Assembly: GCA_017431185.1 (NCBI GenBank)
Contig: JAFRLP010000469.1
Span: 1 to 10,995, forward strand
Direction of reading: 5' to 3'
Length of the DNA: 10,995 bases
DNA from: Victivallales bacterium
GTDB taxonomy: Bacteria; Verrucomicrobiota; Lentisphaeria; Oligosphaerales; Oligosphaeraceae
The position numbers were made by a program, and so were the translations under genes. The number at the start of each line of letters is the position of its first letter. Position 1 is the first letter of the stretch. Below, in pieces: positions 1 to 5,866 of this stretch. The notes under the pieces are model-generated. The model had not been told where the DNA came from, made no database searches, and saw only the letters and a list, made by a program, of their open reading frames with translations.

Positions 1-1
1 A

Positions 2-523
2 CTGCCGCCCGGATGCGACCAGAATCACCTATGCGCGGGGGAGGCCTTCATCAATGGACTTGCTCCCGAATTGCCTTATGCGCGCCCCGGCATCGCCCTT
101 TATACTGCGGTGACTCCGTATGGCGAAAAGACTCCTGCGACGGCGGACGCCATGTCCGTCCGCACACGTCTTGTGTCCGTGAAGAGGCTTCCTGCCGGCA
201 GCACGATTTCCTACGGGTGCATTCGTGCGCTGGAGCGTGACAGCGTGGTTGGCGTGGCCCTTGTTGGCTACGACGAGGGAGTGCCGCGCGCCTCCTCCGA
301 CCAGGGCGTGGCTCTGGTGCGGGGACGGCGTGTGCCCCAGTTGGGCACCGTCTGCATGGGGATGATCATGCTCGACTTGACAGACCTGCCCGACGTCCGC
401 GTGGATGACGAGGTCGTGCTGATTGGCAAACAAGGTCAGCAGACCATCACCTGCGAAGAGTTCGCGAGGCGCGCCGGCACAATCACCGATGAGGTCATCT
501 GCCGTTTCGGGCTTCGCCGCTAG
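2..523 (+). CDS. alr: Alanine racemase family protein, C-terminal part (5' end outside window)
   Basis: This is the C-terminal part of a PLP-dependent alanine racemase, which makes D-alanine for peptidoglycan in the cytoplasm. The reading frame is open from base 2 and stops with TAG at 521-523; about 173 residues are visible and the N-terminal PLP-lysine domain lies upstream of the window. Family landmarks seen are ARPGIALY (the Arg of this RPG motif contacts the PLP pyridine nitrogen), LPAGSTISYG, VGYDEGVPR (its Tyr matches the second catalytic base) and GTVCMGMIMLD. Several usually conserved positions differ: GYDEG for GYADG, CMGM for CMDQ, and GTITDE for GTINYE, where Tyr commonly helps bind the PLP phosphate. 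The protein also ends right after CRFGLRR, without the usual RVPR-Y tail. It is a divergent member, and its substrate could be an amino acid other than alanine. It converges on the transporter gene with only 8 bp between stops and no visible terminator. Confidence 0.85.
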   Translation: MPPGCDQNHLCAGEAFINGLAPELPYARPGIALYTAVTPYGEKTPATADAMSVRTRLVSVKRLPAGSTISYGCIRALERDSVVGVALVGYDEGVPRASSDQGVALVRGRRVPQLGTVCMGMIMLDLTDLPDVRVDDEVVLIGKQGQQTITCEEFARRAGTITDEVICRFGLRR

Positions 524-531
524 ACGCTGCC

Positions 532-1926
532 TTACAGCAGGTGGAAATAGTCCAGATAGCCAAGCACGAAGATTAGGCTCATAAGCAATGGCAGGAGCCA
601 TCGGCAGTAGAAAAGGATGAGTCTTCCCAGTGGCTTGTCTCGGCTTTCTGTCACGGTCGCGTTCAGCCCCTGGCAACCCCAGCCGCTGGCCATCGTGCAG
701 AACAGAACAATGAGCAGGGAGCCAAGCGGGAGCATGTTCTGGCTGACGATGAAATCCTCCAGGTCCAGAATGCCTGTTCCCTGGCCCATGGGCTGAATGC
801 TTTTCCAGAGGTTGAAGCCGAATACGCAGGGCATGGAGAGGATTGCCACGGTGAAGCCGGTGAGGAGGGTCGCCTTTTGCCTTGTCAGCTTGAATTCGTC
901 CATCAGGCAGGCGATGATGTTCTCGAACACCGCGATGACTGTGGTCAGCGCCGCCATGGACAGGAAAAGGAAAAACAGCGCGCCCCAGAAACGACCTCCT
1001 GGCAGAATGTGGAAAACGTGGGGGAGGGAGATGAAAATCAGTCCAGGTCCTGAACTGACATCCAGATGCTGGCTGGTGCAGACGGGGAAGATGATGAAGC
1101 CGGCCGCCAGCGCCACCAGGGTGTCCAGGGCAATGATGGTGATGCTCTCCTTGACCAGCGATTTTTTCCAGGAGATGTAGCTCCCGAAGATTTCGATGGA
1201 CCCGATGCCCAGGCTTAAGGTGAAAAAGGCCTGCCCCATGGCCGCGAAGACGGTGTCGAGGGGATGCTCGCTGAAGCGAGACCAGTTGGGCAGAAGATAG
1301 AATCGGAGCCCTTCCGCCGCTTCTGGCATCATCAGTGAATTGACGCCTAGCAGGAGCATCAGCGCGAAAAGCAGTCCCATCATGTACTTGACGGAATTCT
1401 CGACGCCTTTTTGCAGACCGCTGTAGCATAGCGCCGTGCCCAAAATGCAGGCGAGCAGCATATAGAAGGCGGAACGTCCCGGCGACGCCAGCAATCCCGA
1501 GAATTGACCTGCAATCTCCTCGGGAGTGGTGCAACGGGACATTTCACCGCCGGCGTAGAGCCTGGTGTAGGAGAACAGCCACCCCGTTACCGTGGTGTAG
1601 TACATCATCAGCAGCAGGTTGCCCAGAAAGAAGAGCCGCGCCAGGCCGGTCCAAAGCGGACGGTGGCCATTGGCGAGCGTGCGGAACGCGCCTATGTATC
1701 CCTGGCGGCTGGCCTTTCCCAGGGACAGTTCCATCAGAAGAACCGGAAATCCCAGCAGTGCGAGAAATGCCAGGTAAAGGAGCACAAACATTCCGCCACC
1801 GTATTTCCCCACGATATAGGGAAAACGCCAGACGTTTCCCAGACCCACGGCGCAACCCGCCGCCAGCATCAGAAAGCCCAGGCGGGTGGCTAGAGTTTCG
1901 CGTTTTGGTTCAGTGTTTTCGCTCAT
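532..1926 (-). CDS. Sodium:neurotransmitter symporter (NSS/SNF) family amino acid transporter
   Basis: A 464-residue inner-membrane transporter of the LeuT/MhsT/Tyt1 family, which takes up amino acids with Na+. TM1 carries the hallmark unwound segment AAGCAVGLGNVWRFPY (residues 22-37); N31 matches the Na+-coordinating Asn27 of LeuT. TM6 carries GQAFFTLSLGIGS (231-243), with T236 matching LeuT Thr254. D268 in TM7 (IIALDTLVALAAG) sits at or next to the position where a carboxylate replaces chloride in Cl--independent bacterial NSS proteins. TM8 has the conserved SMAALTTVIAVFE (323-335). There are about 11-12 hydrophobic segments and the length is normal for a bacterial member. The substrate cannot be read from sequence; hydrophobic or aromatic amino acids are usual for relatives. 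The ATG at 1926 starts MSENTEPKRETLATRLGF, giving a short cytoplasmic N-terminus, but has no evident Shine-Dalgarno sequence. Transcription diverges from the U32 gene. Confidence 0.93.
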   Translation of the reverse strand: MSENTEPKRETLATRLGFLMLAAGCAVGLGNVWRFPYIVGKYGGGMFVLLYLAFLALLGFPVLLMELSLGKASRQGYIGAFRTLANGHRPLWTGLARLFFLGNLLLMMYYTTVTGWLFSYTRLYAGGEMSRCTTPEEIAGQFSGLLASPGRSAFYMLLACILGTALCYSGLQKGVENSVKYMMGLLFALMLLLGVNSLMMPEAAEGLRFYLLPNWSRFSEHPLDTVFAAMGQAFFTLSLGIGSIEIFGSYISWKKSLVKESITIIALDTLVALAAGFIIFPVCTSQHLDVSSGPGLIFISLPHVFHILPGGRFWGALFFLFLSMAALTTVIAVFENIIACLMDEFKLTRQKATLLTGFTVAILSMPCVFGFNLWKSIQPMGQGTGILDLEDFIVSQNMLPLGSLLIVLFCTMASGWGCQGLNATVTESRDKPLGRLILFYCRWLLPLLMSLIFVLGYLDYFHLL

Positions 1927-1967
1927 GGAAAATCGTAGTTCGGGAATCCTGGCTGTCCTTCGCTCAT
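1923..1967 (-). CDS. Possible 14-codon upstream ORF coupled to the NSS transporter
   Basis: On the minus strand an ATG at 1967 opens a 14-codon frame (MSEGQPGFPNYDFP) that ends in TGA at 1925-1923. It overlaps the transporter ATG (1926) as ATGA, the usual geometry of translational coupling. The nine bases around the two ATGs, ATGAGCGAA, are identical, so the mini-ORF and the transporter both begin Met-Ser-Glu. No Shine-Dalgarno sequence precedes either. It might be a leader peptide, whose proline- and aromatic-rich end could slow ribosomes, or simply a short local duplication. Chance alone could produce it. Confidence 0.15.
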   Translation of the reverse strand: MSEGQPGFPNYDFP

Positions 1968-2137
1968 GTCAGGACGGTTTGTTTCGAAATACTATAATTT
2001 GCGTTTGAGTTTTTTCCAGTTTTGCACGGCAGGATTTCCATCACCTATTTGGGATGTCCCCGCTTTATTTTTCCCGGAGATAAGATATATTAGGTGAAAA
2101 ATTTCAGATGTGCTGTTGAGCGAAACTTGCTTTAGCA
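1927..2137. promoter_or_regulatory. Divergent intergenic region with promoter-like AT-rich elements
   Basis: This 211-bp region separates the transporter (-) from the U32 gene (+) and is clearly more AT-rich than its surroundings. Toward the U32 gene there is a TATATT -10-like element at 2086-2091, about 45 bp before the start, with only a weak -35. There is also a perfect TATAAT at 1993-1998, without a good -35, which would leave a leader of about 135 nt. The same bases read on the minus strand give TATAGT (plus positions 1996-1991), about 65 bp upstream of the transporter start and a reasonable -10 for it. The elements come from consensus matching by eye only, so which are used is uncertain. 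Confidence 0.4.
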
Positions 2138-4195
2138 TTGAATAACAACGTGGAATTACTCGCGCCTGCTGGCGGAATGCCGGCGTTGCACGCGGCTCTG
2201 GACGCCGGGGCCAGCGCACTCTATCTCGGCCTGAAACAACTCAACGCCCGCTATGGCGCGCAGAATTTCACGGTGGACGAATTGCGCCGTGCCGTCGCTT
2301 TGGCGCACCAGGCGAATGCCAAGGTCTTCCTCACCTTGAACACGGATTTGGCCCAGCGGGAAGTCGCGCTGGCAGCCCGCTGTTTGGCCGTGGCGGCGGA
2401 ATGCGGGGTGGACGCGGCGCTCGTCCGCGACCCTGGCTTGCTGGCGATGCGCCCGCATTTCCCGCAGTTGGCCTTCCATTTCAGCACGCAGGCGGGGGTC
2501 AGCAGTTCAGCGGGAGTGGTGGCTGCGCGTAGGCTTGGCATAAGCCGTGCTGTGCTGGCCCGTGAATTGAGCCTGGCGGAAATCGCGGCTGCATCCTCTG
2601 TCCCCGACATGGAGACGGAGGTGTTCGTTCAAGGCGCCCTGTGCTTTTCCTGCTCTGGGCGTTGCCTGCTGTCCAGTTGGGGCGGTGGGCGCAGCGGCAA
2701 TCGCGGACAATGCGCCAGCCCCTGCCGCGTGGGCTGGACAGCCTCAACGGGAAAGGAGGGGCGTTTCCTTTCCATGCATGACCTCTGCCTGGCGGATTGG
2801 GTGTCCAGTCTCGCGAAGGCGGGGGTGAAATCCCTGAAAATCGAGGGGCGCCTGAAGTCACCCGCCTGGGTTTCCCGTGCTGTCTCGCTCTATCGTCGCA
2901 TCCTGGATGGCGAACTCCGAGGCGATTCCCTGATGGCAGAGGCTCGCGCTTTGGGCGATTACACGGGACGCGCATTGACGGACGGATATCTGCGCGGCGA
3001 CCGCAACCAATTGACCGGCGAGGACTTGGGACGGGGCGCCTCGTGCTCCGGCCCCGCGTTTCCGCCTGAACCGAAAAAACAGACCGTGCTGGATATTCAG
3101 GTCGTGCCTGGCGACAATCACTCCACGCTGTGGCGGTTCCTGTACGGCGAAAAGGAACTCGTCCATCGAACTCCGCCGCAGAAAATCGCCAATCCCAAAC
3201 GGGCTGTTCGGGTGGCGGAGGCTCTGGAGAGGATGGCGCAGTCCGTGCCTGATTCCCTGCGGGGGGCAACTCTGCTGGACAATGCCCTGGACAACCTGCT
3301 GCTGCCGCGCAATGCCGTCAATCGCGCTCAGGATGAACTGACAGGTTTTCTGCGGAACTTGAGCCGCACGGAGGACGGTCTGCCGCATGGCGTGACGTTG
3401 CCTCCTGCGGTGCAAAGGCTGGTCGCCAGGAATGGCGGAGCCATTTCCCCGGAGAATGCGCGGCGCCTGGGCGACAAGCCAGACCGGTGCCGCGTGCTTT
3501 GGCAGGATGCCGCGACGGTGGCGGCGGCTCTGCCCAATGTGCGCCTCGTCATTCAATGCGCGCCTCTGAATGAGACGGAGGCGGTTCAGCAGGGGGAGGC
3601 GGCGCTCGCGTTGCGTAGTCGATGCGACGCGGTGGCACTGCCTCAAATCTGCTACGAGGGGCAATTGGATGCACTGCGGGCACTGCTTCGTGCAGTCGTG
3701 TCGGCTGGGCTGGCGGTGGAGGTCAACTCCTGGGACACCTGGCAACTGGCGACCGAGGCCGGAGCCGTGATGGAGGCTGGTCCGGGATTGCAGGTGCTGA
3801 ACGCCCTGGCAGCAGCCAAACTTCAGGAGTTGGGCTGCACCTGTGTCTCCGTCGCCTGTGAGATTGACGCGGAGCAGCTACAGGATTTGTGCGCCGCCGC
3901 CACCACGCCGTTGTCATTGACCATCTTTGCGCGACCGCCTCTGATGAGTACCCGGGTGGATTTGCCGACGGAACTGCTGGATAAGCCCCTGGAGGATTCC
4001 CGCCGCATCGTCCTGATTCCCTCCCGCGAGGGGGCTGTGACGGTGCTGCGTCCGTCCCGTCCGATGGATTGGCGTGGGCTCAGCAATCCGGCAGTGCGTG
4101 TCGCCCATTTGGTTTTGGATTTGTGCGGGTTGCGCGCATTGCCTCCGCGCGACCCCAAACCGTTCCTGTTCAACTACGACCGCAGACTGAGATAA
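2138..4195 (+). CDS. U32 family peptidase-like protein (RlhA/YegQ/UbiU-type)
   Basis: A 685-residue cytoplasmic protein of the U32 family. Although called peptidases, studied members act in RNA hydroxylation (RlhA, TrhP/YegQ) or O2-independent ubiquinone hydroxylation (UbiU/UbiV) and several bind an Fe-S cluster. The N-terminal TIM-barrel half begins VELLAPAGG (5-13). The family signature EVFVQGALCFSCSGRCLLS covers 161-179, followed by GQCASPCR (190-197) and MHDLCLADW with KIEGRLKSP (213-242). C169, C176 and C192 match cluster cysteines of UbiU; C172, C196 and C217 are further candidates. The second half (about 310-685) has no such cysteine set but ends in a barrel-like stretch with LNALAAAKLQELGC, as in the longer RlhA-like members. 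The start is uncertain: TTG at 2138 or GTG at 2150, which would give MELLAPAGG; neither has a Shine-Dalgarno sequence, and an in-frame stop lies at 2117-2119. The exact reaction is not determined. MarC follows after 28 bp. Confidence 0.9.
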   Translation: MNNNVELLAPAGGMPALHAALDAGASALYLGLKQLNARYGAQNFTVDELRRAVALAHQANAKVFLTLNTDLAQREVALAARCLAVAAECGVDAALVRDPGLLAMRPHFPQLAFHFSTQAGVSSSAGVVAARRLGISRAVLARELSLAEIAAASSVPDMETEVFVQGALCFSCSGRCLLSSWGGGRSGNRGQCASPCRVGWTASTGKEGRFLSMHDLCLADWVSSLAKAGVKSLKIEGRLKSPAWVSRAVSLYRRILDGELRGDSLMAEARALGDYTGRALTDGYLRGDRNQLTGEDLGRGASCSGPAFPPEPKKQTVLDIQVVPGDNHSTLWRFLYGEKELVHRTPPQKIANPKRAVRVAEALERMAQSVPDSLRGATLLDNALDNLLLPRNAVNRAQDELTGFLRNLSRTEDGLPHGVTLPPAVQRLVARNGGAISPENARRLGDKPDRCRVLWQDAATVAAALPNVRLVIQCAPLNETEAVQQGEAALALRSRCDAVALPQICYEGQLDALRALLRAVVSAGLAVEVNSWDTWQLATEAGAVMEAGPGLQVLNALAAAKLQELGCTCVSVACEIDAEQLQDLCAAATTPLSLTIFARPPLMSTRVDLPTELLDKPLEDSRRIVLIPSREGAVTVLRPSRPMDWRGLSNPAVRVAHLVLDLCGLRALPPRDPKPFLFNYDRRLR

Positions 4196-4223
4196 AAAGG
4201 ACGTTTTCTTCACGCATCGCATC

Positions 4224-4841
4224 ATGGACACTGTGCAGATTTTCAAGGACACGCTCTACTTTCTGGCCATTCTGAACCCTGCCAGCAAGCTGCTTTTCCT
4301 CTCTTCCTACAATCCACCTTTGACGGGGCGGCAGAACTTTGAGTTGAGTTGGAAGTCCAGCCTGACGGCCTGTCTGATTCTGGTGGCTTTCACCTTCATC
4401 GGCACCATTTTGCTGGCGGACGTGTTCCGCATCCAGATGTATGCCTTGCGCGTCAGCGGCGGCCTGATTCTCTTCTTCACGGGCTGGCAGGCGGTGCGCA
4501 ACGGCAAATTCACCAATGACGGACTTGCCAAGGGCATGGACTTGACGGAGGTCTCCATCATCCCGTTGGCCGCCCCCCTTATCACGGGGCCTGGCACCAT
4601 CACCATCGCCATCACGATGGCCAGCGAACACGGCTCCTTTCACTCATTGGCAGTGGTCGTCATTGCCTGCCTGGTCAATTTCCTGCTGATGACCGCCACG
4701 CCTCTCATCAACCGTGCCCTGGTGGCGTTGCACGTGGTCGGACCGCTGATTCGCATCACGGGGCTCATCGTCGCCACCGTCGCCATCCAGATGATGCTGA
4801 CGGGGTTGTCGGAGTGGTTTGCGAGCGCGTTGCCGCGCTGA
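4224..4841 (+). CDS. MarC family integral membrane protein
   Basis: A 205-residue inner-membrane protein of the MarC family, whose function is unknown; the link to antibiotic resistance that gave the name was not upheld. It has about six hydrophobic helices. Family landmarks are ILNPASKLLFL (16-26), RVSGGLILFFTGWQ (76-89), IIPLAAPLITGPGTIT (112-127) and RITGLIVATVAIQMMLTGL (177-195). The length is typical. The ATG at 4224 puts the first helix close to the N-terminus, as is usual. No Shine-Dalgarno sequence lies at normal spacing: an AAGGA at 4198-4202 is too far away, and GTG at 4233 is an alternative start. It lies 28 bp after the U32 gene on the same strand with no terminator between, so the two are probably co-transcribed. 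It converges with the RDD gene, with 33 bp between stops. Confidence 0.9.
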   Translation: MDTVQIFKDTLYFLAILNPASKLLFLSSYNPPLTGRQNFELSWKSSLTACLILVAFTFIGTILLADVFRIQMYALRVSGGLILFFTGWQAVRNGKFTNDGLAKGMDLTEVSIIPLAAPLITGPGTITIAITMASEHGSFHSLAVVVIACLVNFLLMTATPLINRALVALHVVGPLIRITGLIVATVAIQMMLTGLSEWFASALPR

Positions 4842-4874
4842 ATTTATTCCAATCCGGGATTTGTCATCAGGACG

Positions 4875-5612
4875 TCAGGATGATATCTTGCCTTCGTCCT
4901 GGAAGATGATGCGCACCATGCGGGTGCCGGTGATCAGTTCCGCAAGGGAGCATCCCGTGGTCAGCACGAACAATGGGGTGAATATTCCGGACAGCAGCAG
5001 GAACAGTGTATAGAAGAAAGTCCTGCCGCACCAGAACTTCAGATTGTCGCGTCGCAGCAGGAAGATTCCCCAGAATCTTTGGCCTGGCGTCTGGGCCATC
5101 CAGGACATGCCCAAGGTGTAGTAGAAGAGAACGCTAAGCCACCAGATGGTGAAGCCGATGTAGAACACCGCGTCGGGACTAATCAACTGGCGGGAGAACA
5201 GCCAGGCGAATCCCAGAAACAGCAGCAGCGCCCAGACGGCGAGGATGAGGACATCCGTCAAGCCTGCCGCCAAACGAAGGCCAAGCGAGGCAGCGGGATA
5301 GTTGTTGGCGTCTTTTTTCGTGAGACCAAAGGAGTCGGATGACTCAGGTGCGCGGAGGGTCAGGCGCGCCTTGAGTCGAGTCCACGGCGTGTTGTGCTGC
5401 TGCTCAACCTGTCTGGCCAGTTCCTGTTTGAGGATAGGCTTCAGAAAGGGCACGTCCAGCGCCTTGTTCCACGTGGGCAGCAGGGTGGGGCGCACCTGGC
5501 AATTCAGGGTGACTTTGCCCTCCTGGGCGAGACGGACAAGCGCCTCCTCGTCCAGCGGTCCGATTTGCTCTCCTGCTTCGTTCTTCAGAAAATAGAGTCT
5601 GGTGTTGGCCAT
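4875..5612 (-). CDS. GYF_2 domain-RDD family membrane protein
   Basis: A 245-residue protein with two parts. Residues 5-57 look like a GYF_2 domain: LYFLKNEAGEQIGPLDEEALVRLAQEG followed by a conserved Trp at 48, the pattern of small domains thought to bind proline-rich or other peptides. A polar linker (about 58-105) leads to an RDD-family membrane domain: ASLGLRLAAGLTD (108-120, with Arg and Asp at the RDD positions), TM helices at about 116-138, 150-168 and 198-218, the TPGQRFWGIFLLRRD loop (175-189) and ELITGTRMV (225-233), the counterpart of the usual D-x-x-x-G-T-R-V. RDD proteins are poorly characterised; a few have been linked to ion or small-molecule transport. The GYF_2 part would be cytoplasmic. 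The ATG at 5612 has no Shine-Dalgarno sequence and follows an A/T-rich leader with a terminator-like hairpin. Confidence 0.85.
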   Translation of the reverse strand: MANTRLYFLKNEAGEQIGPLDEEALVRLAQEGKVTLNCQVRPTLLPTWNKALDVPFLKPILKQELARQVEQQHNTPWTRLKARLTLRAPESSDSFGLTKKDANNYPAASLGLRLAAGLTDVLILAVWALLLFLGFAWLFSRQLISPDAVFYIGFTIWWLSVLFYYTLGMSWMAQTPGQRFWGIFLLRRDNLKFWCGRTFFYTLFLLLSGIFTPLFVLTTGCSLAELITGTRMVRIIFQDEGKISS

Positions 5613-5635
5613 GTGAGAAAAATGGTGAAAATGGG

Positions 5636-5663
5636 AAAAACGGCGGAAAAATCCGTTTTTTTT
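5636..5663. terminator. Bidirectional terminator-like hairpin inside a divergent intergenic region
   Basis: AAAAACGG (5636-5643) can pair with CCGTTTTT (5653-5660), leaving a 9-nt loop, and eight T residues run from 5656 to 5663. The minus strand looks the same, with a T tract after CCGCCG. No gene reads into the site on either strand, because the flanking genes diverge. On the minus strand it lies about 25-50 bp before the RDD start codon, so it could attenuate or fold the RDD leader, or insulate against stray transcription. The stem has only three G:C pairs, so termination strength is doubtful. Confidence 0.35.
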
Positions 5664-5685
5664 AGGATTTTTGGGAGGAACCTAC

Positions 5686-5713
5686 TTGACAGATTCCTTT
5701 CAGAGGATAACAT
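5686..5713 (+). promoter_or_regulatory. Sigma-70-type promoter for the gcvH-like/pyrF cluster
   Basis: A perfect -35 hexamer TTGACA lies at 5686-5691. After a 16-bp spacer comes TAACAT (5708-5713), which matches 4 of 6 bases of the -10 consensus including both ends. Transcription would begin near 5720, leaving a leader of about 147 nt before the GcvH-like ATG. It is the best promoter match I found in the window. CATAAC at 5711-5716 is a weaker alternative -10 with a 19-bp spacer. Confidence 0.6.
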
Positions 5714-5714
5714 A

Positions 5715-5725
5715 ACGTGTGTGTC
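5715..5725 (+). repeat. Direct repeat ACGTGTGTGTC, copy 1
   Basis: The 11-mer ACGTGTGTGTC occurs here, at the predicted transcription start, and again exactly at 5822-5832, 107 bp downstream in the same leader. It could be an operator pair, but it is rich in GT dinucleotides and may be chance. Confidence 0.4.
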
Positions 5726-5821
5726 GTTTTTTTCTTGTCGCCATCCGTTATTTTTTGAAAAAAAGCGTGTGGCGCCGGGAAAGGACGGATGTTTTGGGTG
5801 AAAGGTCACCCCGGTTGGCAG

Positions 5822-5832
5822 ACGTGTGTGTC
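5822..5832 (+). repeat. Direct repeat ACGTGTGTGTC, copy 2
   Basis: An exact second copy of the 11-mer at 5715-5725, lying 35 bp before the GcvH-like start codon and just downstream of the GGGTGA/TCACCC hairpin. Confidence 0.4.
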
Positions 5833-5853
5833 ATGCGTCCGCCGATGGATTTC

Positions 5854-5858
5854 AGGAG
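5854..5858 (+). promoter_or_regulatory. Ribosome binding site deciding the GcvH-like start
   Basis: AGGAG lies 8 bases before the ATG at 5867. This selects 5867 over the in-frame upstream ATG at 5789, which would add 26 residues unlike any GcvH N-terminus. Confidence 0.7.
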
Positions 5859-5866
5859 CGCGGATT

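Larger units (their letters stand above)
5720..5866 (+). promoter_or_regulatory. Structured 5' leader of the gcvH-like mRNA
   Basis: The presumed untranslated leader can form several helices. CATCCGT (5742-5748) pairs with ACGGATG (5785-5791), enclosing a T6-G-A6 fold (5751-5763) and a GGCGCC palindrome (5771-5776). Downstream, GGGTGA (5796-5801) and TCACCC (5806-5811) form a perfect 6-bp stem around an AAGG loop. It does not match the glycine riboswitch conserved core as far as I can judge, nor any other riboswitch I recognise. A longer in-frame ORF could start at 5789, but the AGGAG-preceded ATG at 5867 makes this region more likely untranslated. It may be a cis-regulatory RNA of unknown class or simply an incidentally folded leader. 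Confidence 0.35.

Noticed and set aside
29..1534. 501-codon minus-strand ORF covering alr and part of the transporter
   Set aside because: It overlaps two genes with clear family motifs in other frames, is Arg/His/Gly/Pro-rich as expected of a GC-rich shadow, and shows no recognisable domain.
2858..3745. 295-codon minus-strand ORF inside the U32 gene
   Set aside because: The U32 frame is continuous and carries family motifs across this span; the antisense product has no recognisable features.
4842..4890. Terminator between the convergent MarC and RDD genes
   Set aside because: A TCATC/GATGA stem of only 5 bp without a T tract; not convincing.
5720..5866. Glycine riboswitch upstream of the GcvH-like gene
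   Set aside because: Considered because of the GcvH similarity, but I could not find the conserved purine-rich aptamer core or a tandem arrangement, and the protein is not a functional H protein.
5789..5866. 26-residue N-terminal extension of the GcvH-like protein from the ATG at 5789
   Set aside because: The extension resembles no GcvH sequence, and the ATG at 5867 has an AGGAG at good spacing.
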